Assembly: GCF_016937515.1 (NCBI RefSeq)
Contig: NZ_JAFHKM010000002.1
Span: 3,281,001-3,345,000 of the forward strand
Direction of reading: 5' to 3'
Source: Cohnella algarum
GTDB taxonomy: Bacteria; Bacillota; Bacilli; Paenibacillales; Paenibacillaceae
DNA length: 64,000 nucleotides
Made by a program: the position numbers and the translations under genes. Each line of letters begins with the position of its first letter. Within the stretch, counting starts at the first letter, position 1. Below, one piece after another: positions 36,020 to 43,747 of the stretch. The notes below the pieces were generated by a model. That model searched no databases and had not been told where the DNA came from. It saw only the letters and a program-made list of their open reading frames with translations.

Positions 36020-36730
36020 ATGTCGACCGTACTGACGAAACCCGAATTCATGAACAAAGAGGACTTCCGCGCCGCGCTGGAAAAAGCGATCGAGGGCAAC
36101 GCCGTCGCCAAGGCGCCGTTTACGACGATGTGGGCGAACGGGGAGCTGACGAAGGAGCATTTCGCCCGTTGGGTGGAGCAGCACTACGCGTACGTCGGGC
36201 CGTTCGCCGAGTATTTGGCCTATGTGTACGCGAATTGCCCGCACGAGGACGCCCGCGACTTCCTGCTGCAAAACATGTGGGAAGAAGAATTGGGCGGCGA
36301 TCGTCACACGGAGCTGCTGATCCGGTTCGGCGAGGCATGCGGCACGACCCGCGAGCGTATCGTTTCCATGAAGGAGCTGCTGCCGGAAACGATCGGCCTG
36401 CAATCGTGGTGCTACCGGATGGCGATGCGGGAAAATTTCCTGTATGCCACGGCCGCCCTCGTCGTCGGGCTGGAATCGCAGGTTCCGTCCATTTACCGCC
36501 GGCAAACGCCGACCCTCCGCGAAAAATACGGCTTTACGGACGAGGAGGTGGAATTTTTCGATCTGCACATCGTGTCCGACGAAATTCACGGCGAACGCGG
36601 CTATCAAATCGTGCTCGAATACGCGCGGACGGCCGAGGAGCAGCAGCGCTGCATCCGGATCGTCGAAGAAGCGACGAAGATGCGCCGGATGTACCTGGCC
36701 GGCATTTCCCGCGAATTTCTCGGCGCGTGA
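36020..36730 (+). CDS. Haem-oxygenase-like diiron oxidase (CADD/PqqC-like superfamily)
   Basis: A 236-residue all-helical protein. Its putative metal ligands match the CADD pattern by spacing: Glu89 and His96 (EEELGGDRH), Glu152 (VGLES), then His183, Asp187 and His190 (HIVSDEIH, i.e. HxxxDxxH). This complete set argues for a haem-oxygenase-like diiron oxidase rather than cofactor-free PqqC or TenA hydrolase. Known relatives cleave C-C or C-N bonds or N-oxygenate amines with O2. Two ferredoxins encoded nearby could supply electrons, and an aldehyde dehydrogenase follows. GAGAGGAG sits nine nt before ATG 36020. The substrate is unknown. Confidence 0.85.
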   Translation: MSTVLTKPEFMNKEDFRAALEKAIEGNAVAKAPFTTMWANGELTKEHFARWVEQHYAYVGPFAEYLAYVYANCPHEDARDFLLQNMWEEELGGDRHTELLIRFGEACGTTRERIVSMKELLPETIGLQSWCYRMAMRENFLYATAALVVGLESQVPSIYRRQTPTLREKYGFTDEEVEFFDLHIVSDEIHGERGYQIVLEYARTAEEQQRCIRIVEEATKMRRMYLAGISREFLGA

Positions 36731-36856
36731 AGGGATGCGATCGATGCGGCGGATGAAAATCGCCGTTTTCGCCGCGGCATCGGCAGCGTGGGTTTGGAGC
36801 CGAATAAGGGCGTCGATGCCCGAAATCGAGAAAACGCGAATCGAAAGGAGTGCGTT

Positions 36857-38350
36857 ATGGCAGTCGAAACGGCGATCCGAACGTACAGAAATTTGATCGG
36901 CGGCGAATGGACCGAATCGGCAAGCGGCCGCACGTTTGAAAGCGCGAATCCCGCGAGGCGCTCCGATATCGTCGGCCGCTTTCAGGCGTCCGTCGCGGCC
37001 GACGTCGAGCAGGCGATCGCGGCGGCCGACAAGGCGTTCCCGGCATGGAAGGCGACGCCGCCGGGCAAGCGGGCCGAGCTGCTGTACAAAGCGGCCGATT
37101 TGCTCGAAGCCGATGCGGCGAAAATCGCGGAGGAAATCACGCGCGAGGAGGGCAAGCCGCTTGCCGCCGCCAAGGCGGAAGCGAAGCGGTCGGCGCAGAC
37201 GCTGCGCTACTACGCTTTCGAGGGGCTGAACATCGCGGGAGCGACGCTGGCCTCCGATGACCCGACGACGTTCGTCTATACGAAAAAAGAACCGCTCGGC
37301 GTCGTCTCGGTCATTACGCCCTGGAACTTTCCGCTAAGCATTCCGGCCCGCAAGATCGCCCCGGCGCTCGCCGCGGGCAACACGGTCGTCTTCAAGCCGG
37401 CGTCGGACACGCCGCTCGTCGCGCTGCGCCTTGCCGAAGCGCTGCATGCCGCCGGTCTGCCGCCGGGCGTGCTCAACTTCGTCACCGGCCCGGCGTCGGC
37501 GACGGGAGCGACGCTCGTCTCGCATCCCGCCGTCAAGGCGGTGACGTTCACCGGCTCGACCGCCTCGGGGGAGAGCATCCGGCGCAGCGCGAGGCTGTCG
37601 ACGCGCCTGCAAATGGAGCTCGGCGGCAAAAATCCGCTGCTCGTGCTCGAAGACGCCGACATCGGGCATGCGGTCGAGCTTGCGATCAAAGGCGGGTTCG
37701 AGCTGACCGGGCAGGCGTGCACCGGCACGAGCCGGATCATCGTCATGGAGCGGGTGCATGACGAGTTCGTCGAGCGGCTCGTCGAGGCGGCGAAAGCGCT
37801 CGTCGTCGGCAGCGGCCTGGCGGCCGGCGCGGATATCGGACCGCTGGCCAACGAAAGCCAGCTCCGCAACGTGCTGGACTACATCGAAATCGGGAAAGCC
37901 GAGGGGGCGAGGCTTGCTTTCGGCGGCGAATGGCTGCGGGAGGGGGAGTACGCCGAAGGCTATTACGTGCGTCCGGCGATCTTCGCCGGGGCGAAGCCGG
38001 AGATGCGAATCGCCCGCGAGGAAATTTTCGGCCCGGTTCTCGCGGTCCTGAAAGCAAAATGCTTCAAGGAGGCGGTCCGGATCGCCAACGACGCCGAGTA
38101 CGGCTTGTCGGCTTCGATCGTCACGTCCGATTACAACCGGATGCAGTATTTTATCGACCATATCCAGTCGGGGGTGGTCAAGGTGAACCGGACGACGACC
38201 GGCAACGCGATCAACGCCCCGTTCGGCGGCGTGAAGCTGTCGAGCACGGCGACATTCCGCGAATCCGGGAGGGACGCGCTCGATTTTTACACCTGTTCGA
38301 AGACCGTATACCACGGCGTTCAGGAGCTGAAATTTTGCTGCGGCAAGTAA
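36857..38350 (+). CDS. NAD(P)-dependent aldehyde dehydrogenase (semialdehyde dehydrogenase type)
   Basis: A 497-residue ALDH. The general base Glu is in MELGGKNPLL and the catalytic Cys in GQACTGTSR; TPWNFPL and FTGSTASGESI form the nucleotide-binding region. The GQACTGTSR context resembles alpha-ketoglutaric semialdehyde dehydrogenases, but substrate cannot be fixed from sequence. It probably oxidises the aldehyde released by the preceding oxidase. AAAGGAG precedes ATG 36857. The 126 nt between the oxidase and this gene contain no obvious gene. Confidence 0.92.
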   Translation: MAVETAIRTYRNLIGGEWTESASGRTFESANPARRSDIVGRFQASVAADVEQAIAAADKAFPAWKATPPGKRAELLYKAADLLEADAAKIAEEITREEGKPLAAAKAEAKRSAQTLRYYAFEGLNIAGATLASDDPTTFVYTKKEPLGVVSVITPWNFPLSIPARKIAPALAAGNTVVFKPASDTPLVALRLAEALHAAGLPPGVLNFVTGPASATGATLVSHPAVKAVTFTGSTASGESIRRSARLSTRLQMELGGKNPLLVLEDADIGHAVELAIKGGFELTGQACTGTSRIIVMERVHDEFVERLVEAAKALVVGSGLAAGADIGPLANESQLRNVLDYIEIGKAEGARLAFGGEWLREGEYAEGYYVRPAIFAGAKPEMRIAREEIFGPVLAVLKAKCFKEAVRIANDAEYGLSASIVTSDYNRMQYFIDHIQSGVVKVNRTTTGNAINAPFGGVKLSSTATFRESGRDALDFYTCSKTVYHGVQELKFCCGK

Positions 38351-38390
38351 GGGACGGTCGCGGAAGGAAACGGCGAGGAGGGCGGCAAAA

Positions 38391-38864
38391 ATGAAATCGG
38401 CGCTCAAGCTGGAGCTTGAGGAAGCGAAAATCATGGTGGAAGCGGCGAAAAAGGCGGCGGCCGGCGCGAACGCGCTGCAGTCGATCTGCATCGTCGACGA
38501 GGGAGGATACGTCATCGCGTTGGAAAGGATGAACGGGGCGCGCATTACCGGTCCGGAAATCGCCATCGCCAAAGCGTTCACGGCGAGCGGGCACAAACGC
38601 TCAACCCATCTGTTCACTCGGCCGGGGGGACCGGCGACCGTGACGGGGGAAGCGTTCGGGATCCATGCGATGATGCCCGGGAAATTCGCGATTTTCGTCG
38701 GCGGGTTCCCGATCGTCGTCAACGGGGAGGTGATCGGCGGCGTCGGCGTCAGCGGCGGAAACGGGGAGCAGGATATTGCCGTCGGCACGGCCGCGCTTGC
38801 CGCGCTGCAAGCGCATTTGGGTCCCGATTACGAAGTGCGGGTCGAGGCCGACATCAAGCTGTAA
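38391..38864 (+). CDS. GlcG/HbpS family protein (DUF336)
   Basis: A 157-residue protein with the family pattern: LELEEAKIMVEAAKKAA at the N-terminus, SICIVDEGGYVIALERMNGA, SGHKRSTHLF, PIVVNGEVIGGVGVSGG and a C-terminal AALAAL helix. Members bind haem or cobalamin-like ligands or occur in glycolate/diol operons, and are often encoded with oxidoreductases. Function here is not clear; haem or corrinoid binding, or help to the neighbouring oxidase, are possibilities. It lies 40 nt after the dehydrogenase and is the last gene before the GntR promoter. Confidence 0.85.
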   Translation: MKSALKLELEEAKIMVEAAKKAAAGANALQSICIVDEGGYVIALERMNGARITGPEIAIAKAFTASGHKRSTHLFTRPGGPATVTGEAFGIHAMMPGKFAIFVGGFPIVVNGEVIGGVGVSGGNGEQDIAVGTAALAALQAHLGPDYEVRVEADIKL

Positions 38865-38890
38865 TCCGGGCAAAGGAGGAACGAATTCGG

Positions 38891-38946
38891 TTGAAGCGGC
38901 CGCATGAATGGGCTACACTGGGGAAAACAGCATGCGGAGGTATACC
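38891..38946 (+). promoter_or_regulatory. SigA promoter with overlapping GGTATACC operator of the GntR gene
   Basis: TTGAAG (38891-38896) and TACACT (38914-38919) are separated by 17 nt, a good SigA promoter. About 20 nt downstream, GGTATACC (38939-38946) overlaps the GGAGG ribosome binding site of the GntR gene (38936-38940). Regulator binding there would block its own expression, the usual negative autoregulation of GntR proteins. Confidence 0.65.
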
Positions 38947-38948
38947 AG

Positions 38949-39638
38949 ATGCCAGATGCGCCGCTCGTATGGAAAGAAGAAGAATTGAGCCCGATCCGGG
39001 ACAAAGTTTACGAATATATCAAGCAATCCATCGTCGCGGGCGTTTACAAGTCGGGCGACCGCATCGTCGAGCGCGAGCTTGCCGACCAGCTGAACGTCAG
39101 CCGCACGCCGATCCGGGAGGCGCTGTTTCGCCTGGAAACGCAAGGCTTCGTCAAAACGCTGCCGCGCAAGGGCGTCGTCGTTTCTTCGCTGTCGCCGGAG
39201 GAAATCGTCGAGATTTTTACGATATTATCCGCGCTCGAAGGCCTGGCGATGAAGCAGGCCGCGCAGAAGGCCGACGCCGCGCAGCGGGAGGAAATGAGCC
39301 GCATTCTCGAGGAAATCGAGCAGGCGCTGGCGGCGCCGGACAACGATTTCGAAAAGGAGCGGTGGAAGTTCCATTTTGCCATCAACGACGTCGTTTGCCG
39401 CGCCGCCAAAAGCCCGCGCCTGGCCGCGATGCTGGACGATCTGTCCGACTATATCCGCTCGTTCGTCCAGGTGGGGTACGATCTCCCCGGCCGCCAGCGC
39501 AAGGCGACCGAGGAGCATCGGGATTTGATCCGGGCGGTGCGGGACGGAGAGGCCGATCTGGCGGAAACGTATATCAAAGTTCATCTGGAAAACGCCAAAA
39601 AGGCGTATTTGGAGGCCCTCGGCAAAACCGCGGGATAG
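38949..39638 (+). CDS. GntR-family transcriptional regulator, FCD subfamily
   Basis: A 229-residue regulator with an N-terminal winged helix (KVYEYIKQSIVAG, RIVERELADQLNVSRTPIREAL, GFVKTLPRKGVVV) and a helical FCD effector domain from about residue 80 (FHFAIND, EEHRDLIRAVRDG). FCD proteins sense organic acids or other catabolic intermediates. The start is ATG 38949, directly served by GGAGG at 38936-38940; earlier in-frame codons overlap the promoter. Three GGTATAC-type sites in 7 kb around it (33621, 38939, 40761) make it the likely repressor of the diiron-oxidase cluster. Confidence 0.9.
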   Translation: MPDAPLVWKEEELSPIRDKVYEYIKQSIVAGVYKSGDRIVERELADQLNVSRTPIREALFRLETQGFVKTLPRKGVVVSSLSPEEIVEIFTILSALEGLAMKQAAQKADAAQREEMSRILEEIEQALAAPDNDFEKERWKFHFAINDVVCRAAKSPRLAAMLDDLSDYIRSFVQVGYDLPGRQRKATEEHRDLIRAVRDGEADLAETYIKVHLENAKKAYLEALGKTAG

Positions 39639-39658
39639 GATGAGTTGGAGGTTGCTTT

Positions 39659-39943
39659 ATGCCTGCGATTACCCTGCATCACAACGGACGGATTTATCGG
39701 CAGGAGGTCGAGCCGAACAGCAACCTGGTCGTACTGGCCGGAATACGCAAATTTCCGAACTTGAAATACGGCTGCGGGATGGGCAAGTGCACGAAGTGCG
39801 CGGTCCGGGTCCTGTCGGGAGCGGAGGGACTTCCGGAGCCGAATTGGAAAGAAACCAAAATGCTCGGCGACAGGCTAGCGGGCGGATACCGTCTTGCCTG
39901 CCAGCTTTTTATCGCGCACGATCTGGAAATAAGCCAGGATTGA
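39659..39943 (+). CDS. [2Fe-2S] ferredoxin
   Basis: A 94-residue plant-type ferredoxin. The cluster ligands are Cys39, Cys44, Cys47 (CGMGKCTKC, CX4CX2C) and Cys81 (RLACQ). It lacks a reductase domain, so it should shuttle electrons between an unidentified reductase and an oxygenase, most simply the diiron protein encoded at 36020. It starts 20 nt after the GntR stop and is probably co-transcribed with it. A second ferredoxin lies on the opposite strand at 40375. Confidence 0.92.
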   Translation: MPAITLHHNGRIYRQEVEPNSNLVVLAGIRKFPNLKYGCGMGKCTKCAVRVLSGAEGLPEPNWKETKMLGDRLAGGYRLACQLFIAHDLEISQD

Positions 39944-39973
39944 ACGCGGCCACGAACGGAGGGCATTCGCAAA

Positions 39974-40273
39974 ATGAGCCAATATGTCATGCTTTCGACG
40001 ACGGAACGCTATCGCACGGTTACCGAAAACCCGTGTCTCGAGAAGGTGGCGGACTACGAGTATTACTTTTTCGGCAAGAAGAAGACGACCTTCTCCGTTT
40101 GCAAAATCAAAAACCCGGACGCCCGCATCGTCATCCAGGGGGTTGCGGAAGTGTTTCCGGACAACAGCATCCCGCTCAAGGTGTTCCCGAAATTCGAAAC
40201 GACGGCCGAGATCGAAAAGGAAATCTACGAGCTCGATATCGACGAAGAGAGCAAAATCGTCAAAGTGGGCTGA
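39974..40273 (+). CDS. Small protein of unknown function next to ferredoxin
   Basis: A 99-residue protein I do not recognise. It is soluble with mixed alpha/beta character and two Cys residues (CLEKVADYEYYFFG, FSVCKIKNPDAR). It has a hydrophobic strand IVIQGVAEVF and an acidic C-terminus (ELDIDEESKIVKVG). CGGAGGGC precedes the ATG. It lies 30 nt after the ferredoxin and is the last gene before a bidirectional terminator. Its position suggests an accessory role with the ferredoxin or oxidase. Confidence 0.7.
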   Translation: MSQYVMLSTTERYRTVTENPCLEKVADYEYYFFGKKKTTFSVCKIKNPDARIVIQGVAEVFPDNSIPLKVFPKFETTAEIEKEIYELDIDEESKIVKVG

Positions 40274-40310
40274 GGCGTTTGCCGCAACATTCGGTTCGGC
40301 GACGGCGAGG

Positions 40311-40357
40311 GACAAACGATGAACCGGCTGCCGAGGACGACAGCCGGTTCGTTTGTT
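40311..40357. terminator. Bidirectional terminator between convergent genes
   Basis: GAACCGGCTG (40321-40330) pairs perfectly with CAGCCGGTTC (40341-40350) around a 10-nt loop, flanked by ACAAAC on the left and GTTTGTT on the right. It can end the plus-strand GntR/ferredoxin unit and the minus-strand ferredoxin. Confidence 0.75.
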
Positions 40358-40374
40358 GGAGGAAGGAGGCTTCG

Positions 40375-40710
40375 CTACTGCGCCGCCTGAATGCGCCGCT
40401 GGGCGATTTTGTTCAGCCGTTCGAGGTCTTCGTCGCCCCACGCGATCGTCACGTCGCCGCTGACGAACGTCTGACAGGCGAGCCGGTAGCCTTGTTCGAG
40501 CCATTCCGGACCGAGCCGGTCGACTTCCTTCTTCATCGTTTTGGACAGAAACTCGAACCCGTCGACGATGCGCACCTTGCAGGTGCCGCAGATGCCCCCT
40601 CCGCATTTGTAAGGGACGGAGCCCTCGTAGCGGATGGACGTTCGGAGCAGGTTGGCGTCTTGGGCGACTTCGATCGATTTGCCGGAAGTTTGGAAAGTGA
40701 CGGTCGGCAT
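40375..40710 (-). CDS. [2Fe-2S] ferredoxin (second copy)
   Basis: A 111-residue plant-type ferredoxin with cluster ligands Cys36, Cys41, Cys44 (CGGGICGTC) and Cys79 (RLACQTF). It has a longer acidic/basic C-terminal helix (GDEDLERLNKIAQRR) than the ferredoxin at 39659, so the two may serve different partners. The start is set by AAGGAGG on the minus strand; a longer frame to 40749 has no such site. It is divergent from the NadX-like gene, sharing a promoter region with a perfect GGTATACC palindrome. Confidence 0.92.
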   Translation of the reverse strand: MPTVTFQTSGKSIEVAQDANLLRTSIRYEGSVPYKCGGGICGTCKVRIVDGFEFLSKTMKKEVDRLGPEWLEQGYRLACQTFVSGDVTIAWGDEDLERLNKIAQRRIQAAQ

Positions 40711-40760
40711 GCGGAATCCCTCCTTATGGGTATATGCCCAGTTTACCACAAATCAATGGC

Positions 40761-40776
40761 ATTTGGTATACCAAAT
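40761..40776. promoter_or_regulatory. Perfect GntR-type operator palindrome in a divergent promoter region
   Basis: ATTTGGTATACCAAAT is a perfect 16-bp palindrome between the divergent ferredoxin and NadX-like genes. TACAAT (40776-40781) could be a -10 for the plus-strand gene; on the minus strand TTGATT and TATACC, 16 nt apart, could serve the ferredoxin. The core matches sites at 33621 and 38939, so the GntR protein at 38949 probably controls both genes. Confidence 0.7.
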
Positions 40777-40841
40777 ACAATTTGCGTGATAGGATGCAGC
40801 TATCGAAAGTAGCCCTTTCGCGGCGGGGGAGGAAGGTTCGC

Positions 40842-41657
40842 ATGGAACAAGCAAGGGTCGGACTGATCGGCTTCGGAGCGATCGGCAGAGATATTGCGGC
40901 AATGCTTGGGGAAGGGAAGGCGGGACGAGCGAGGCTCGTCGGCATCCTGGTCCGCAATCCGGACAAGGTTAGGAAAGATGAGGCCGGAGACGGCGTGTTG
41001 GTCACGAACGAGGCGGCGGAGTTGTGGCGTTGCAGGCCGGATATCGTCGTGGAATGCGCGGGCCATGCCGCCGTTCGCGGCTATGCGGAAGCGGCGCTCG
41101 CCGAAGGCGCGCACCTGATCGTCGTCAGCGCGGGGGCGCTGGCCGACGAAGCGCTGCTCGCGCGCTTGACCGCCGCCGCCGCGGAAGCGGGGCGGCAGGT
41201 GCTCGTTCCGTCGGCGGCGATCGGCGGGCTCGACCGGATTGCGGCGGCCAGTCTCGGACCGATGGGGGAGGTGCGGCTCGTTACTCGCAAGCCGCCCGCC
41301 GCCTGGATCGGAACGCCGGTCGAGCGGCAGATCGATTTGGCCTCGTTGTCCGAGCCGGTTTGCGTATTCGAAGGCGCCGCCCGGGAGGCGGCGAGGCGGT
41401 TTCCCGAGAGCGTCAACGTTTCCGCCGCGCTCAGCCTAGCCGGCATCGGAATGGATGCGACGAGGGTGAGCGTGCATGTCGATCCGACGATAAGCCATAA
41501 CGCGCACCGCATCGAAGCCGAGGGAACGTTCGGGCGAATCGAGCTCGAAGTCCGCAACGCGCCGTCCGCCGCGAATCCGAAAACGGGCGTCATCGTCGCG
41601 ATGAGCGTCGTCAAGGCGATTCGCCAGTTTACCGCCCCGATCGTGATCGGGATATAA
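40842..41657 (+). CDS. L-aspartate dehydrogenase-like protein (NadX/DUF108 family)
   Basis: A 271-residue Rossmann protein: GLIGFGAIGRDIA binds NAD(P), VECAGHAAVRGYAE and VVSAGALADE line the cleft, and a C-terminal domain has NVSAALSLAGIGMD and HNAHRIEAEG. These match aspartate dehydrogenase, which interconverts aspartate with oxaloacetate/iminoaspartate. No NAD biosynthesis genes adjoin it. Because it shares an operator with the ferredoxin, it may instead handle an amino or imino acid intermediate of the nearby pathway. GGGGGAGGAAGG precedes ATG 40842. Confidence 0.85.
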   Translation: MEQARVGLIGFGAIGRDIAAMLGEGKAGRARLVGILVRNPDKVRKDEAGDGVLVTNEAAELWRCRPDIVVECAGHAAVRGYAEAALAEGAHLIVVSAGALADEALLARLTAAAAEAGRQVLVPSAAIGGLDRIAAASLGPMGEVRLVTRKPPAAWIGTPVERQIDLASLSEPVCVFEGAAREAARRFPESVNVSAALSLAGIGMDATRVSVHVDPTISHNAHRIEAEGTFGRIELEVRNAPSAANPKTGVIVAMSVVKAIRQFTAPIVIGI

Positions 41658-41684
41658 GCCGTGCCGAATCGTCTGCGCCCCCGG

Positions 41685-42355
41685 CTACCACTGAATGAGC
41701 ATGCCGCGCGATCCTCTCGCGGTCGGCGGAGCGCCGGTCCGGTCGACCATTCGTTGAATCGCGGACGAAGCCGGAATCGACGTGTCGGCCGCTTTCGCGC
41801 CCAACGCGTCGGCTTCCTTTTCCAGATGGGGACTTTCGTTCAGCAACGCCCCGGACGCCGTCCTCCCCGTGGGAGCGACCCGTCCGGCCTTCTGCTGGAC
41901 GACATGGGCAAGCTCGTGCCCGATCATTTGCTGGCCTTTCCGGCTGAACGGATCGTACTGGCCCGGCGCGAAGTGAATATCCGTGCCTTGCGCGTAGGCA
42001 AGCGCCCCGACCTGGGCGGCGGAAGCGGAATTCGGATGGATGGTGACGTCGGAGAAGTCGGCATCCATGGCCATCTCCATCTTCGCCTGAACTTCCAGCG
42101 GCAGCCGGTTCGGGTCGGCCAGCCGCTGCTTCGGCGCGGCCTCGGACCGATCGGGGTTCGGGTTCCGAATCATCTGCAGCGCGGCCTGATTGCCGGCCGC
42201 GCCCGGCCATTCGCCCGTCGGCCAAGCGCCGCGCCCGTCCGTCTGCCCGCCGGGCCGCGCCGGGCCGGCGGACGAGCGCGCCGAGCGGGGGGCTCGGCGT
42301 TTTTGCCCGGCATGGCGTCGGCCGGGGCTTTTTTATGTTCGCGGGAACGTTTCAC
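41685..42355 (-). pseudogene. DUF4157 metallopeptidase-like protein, frameshifted in a homopolymer
   Basis: The C-terminal part (from MIRNPNPDR) has the DUF4157 core: MDADFSDVTIHPNS, AYAQGTDIHFAPG and the HExxH motif in IGHELAHVVQQ, then a Glu-rich helix. In frame upstream lies GAAGNQAALQ, the usual lead-in, but no start codon. A GTG at 42355, with a Shine-Dalgarno-like GGAGAGAAGGG, opens VKRSREHKKAPADAMPGKNAE in another frame. The frames join if one base is added at a run of six G (42287-42292, C on the coding strand). Whether this is a sequencing error, phase variation or true loss is open. DUF4157 proteins are often linked to phage-tail-like injection systems, none of which is seen here. 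Confidence 0.72.
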
Positions 42356-42541
42356 GAATCCACGCCCTTCTCTCCAAAAAATGGCTGACTCTAGTATACC
42401 TCGAATCCGGCTCCGAAGCATGCTCCCCTTACTTATTTTTAAACTAAATTTAAACGGCGAAAGGTTGATTTTGAGCATACGGGCAAGTAAACTCCTAAGA
42501 GCGGCGGAATGCCGACATGATGTCGCCGGCCGGGAGGTTCC

Positions 42542-43666
42542 ATGCTCGAGTCTTACCTGTTTCCGATTTCGTACGCGTTTTTGTCTTTTCCCGCGGCGGC
42601 GCTGCTGTTTACGCTGCCGTTCCTGATCGTGCAATACCGCAGGTACGGCTACGTTCACAAAGTCCGGGCCGTAACGCTGTTTTTGTTCCTGCTATATTTG
42701 CTGAACGCCGTTTATTTGATCCTTCTTCCGCTGCCCGCAACGATCCATAACGATCCTCCGGCGGCGGAATCCTACGCGCAATGGATCCCCTTCCATTTCG
42801 TGCAGGATATTCTGAACGAGACGGCCGTCGATTTCGAGCGCCCCGCGACCTACTGGCTTTTGCTCAGGGAACGGGCTTTCCTTCAGGTCGTCTTTAACGT
42901 GCTGCTTACGGTGCCGTTCGGCATCTTTTTGCGGTATTATTTTCGCGCCCGCTGGGCGACGTGCCTGGCCTGGTCGTTCGGGCTTTCGCTTTTTTTCGAG
43001 GTTACGCAGGTGACGGGCATTTACGGCATTTACGACTATCCTTACAGGCTGTTCGACGTGGACGACCTGCTGGCCAATACGGCCGGAGGCATCGTCGGCT
43101 ACGTTGCGGCGGAATGGCTGTCGAGGGTGCTGCCGGCGGTCGACAAGCTGGACGAAAATGTCGACCTGTCGAAAAAAAGGGTGATTTACACGCGCAGAGG
43201 CCTGGCCTTTATGCTGGACTGGATGATCCTGCTGCCTGCCCATGTCGCGTTTTACGCCTTGGGGATTCCGGTCCCGTATATCGTCCTTATCGTCTTCTAC
43301 TTTATCGTCCTGCCCTATTTCACCGAGGGAAGGACATTCGGCAAGTGGATGGTGCGCATCCGGCTGAAGGGGAAGGGAGAACGGATCGGCATCGGCGAGC
43401 TCGGCGCCCGTTACGGCCTGCTGTATGTCCTGGCGGGAGGGCCGAACGTGCTGTTCGTCGTCTACGGCGTTCGCTATTTTCCGAAAGCCTTGCTGATGCT
43501 GTACGCCGTCGGCCTGTTCGCGCTCAATGCGGCGTTTGCCGTTCATTTGCTGAAGTGCCTGTTCAACCGGAACCGGCGTCTTTTTTACGAGGTTCGGAGC
43601 GGGACGAGCCATGCGGTGGACGGACCGGGGGATCGGGCGGAAGCCGGCAAAAAGGATGAAAACTGA
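42542..43666 (+). CDS. VanZ-RDD fusion membrane protein
   Basis: A 374-residue membrane protein. The N-terminal half is VanZ-like (five hydrophobic segments; WIPFHFVQDIL, FNVLLTVPFGIFLRYYF, EVTQVTGIYG, FDVDDLLANTAGGIVGY). The C-terminal half, from about residue 215, is an RDD-like domain (RRGLAFMLDWMILLPAH, GRTFGKWMVRIRL). The fusion is common in Bacillota; its role is unknown, with VanZ linked to low-level glycopeptide resistance. GGGAGG precedes the ATG. It is convergent with the kinase-STAS gene, with a terminator between. Confidence 0.85.
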   Translation: MLESYLFPISYAFLSFPAAALLFTLPFLIVQYRRYGYVHKVRAVTLFLFLLYLLNAVYLILLPLPATIHNDPPAAESYAQWIPFHFVQDILNETAVDFERPATYWLLLRERAFLQVVFNVLLTVPFGIFLRYYFRARWATCLAWSFGLSLFFEVTQVTGIYGIYDYPYRLFDVDDLLANTAGGIVGYVAAEWLSRVLPAVDKLDENVDLSKKRVIYTRRGLAFMLDWMILLPAHVAFYALGIPVPYIVLIVFYFIVLPYFTEGRTFGKWMVRIRLKGKGERIGIGELGARYGLLYVLAGGPNVLFVVYGVRYFPKALLMLYAVGLFALNAAFAVHLLKCLFNRNRRLFYEVRSGTSHAVDGPGDRAEAGKKDEN

Positions 43667-43693
43667 CGTTCGCACGTCTGCGTCCTCATCCGG

Positions 43694-43739
43694 AAAATGC
43701 CGGCCTCTTCCGTCCGTTCGCAAAAAATCCGGCATTTTT
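43694..43739. terminator. Bidirectional terminator between the VanZ-RDD and kinase-STAS genes
   Basis: AAAATGCCGG (43694-43703) pairs with CCGGCATTTT (43729-43738) around a 25-nt loop, with a T run on the plus side and an A run on the left that becomes T on the minus strand. It can end both convergent genes. Confidence 0.7.
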
Positions 43740-43747
43740 CAAGCGGT

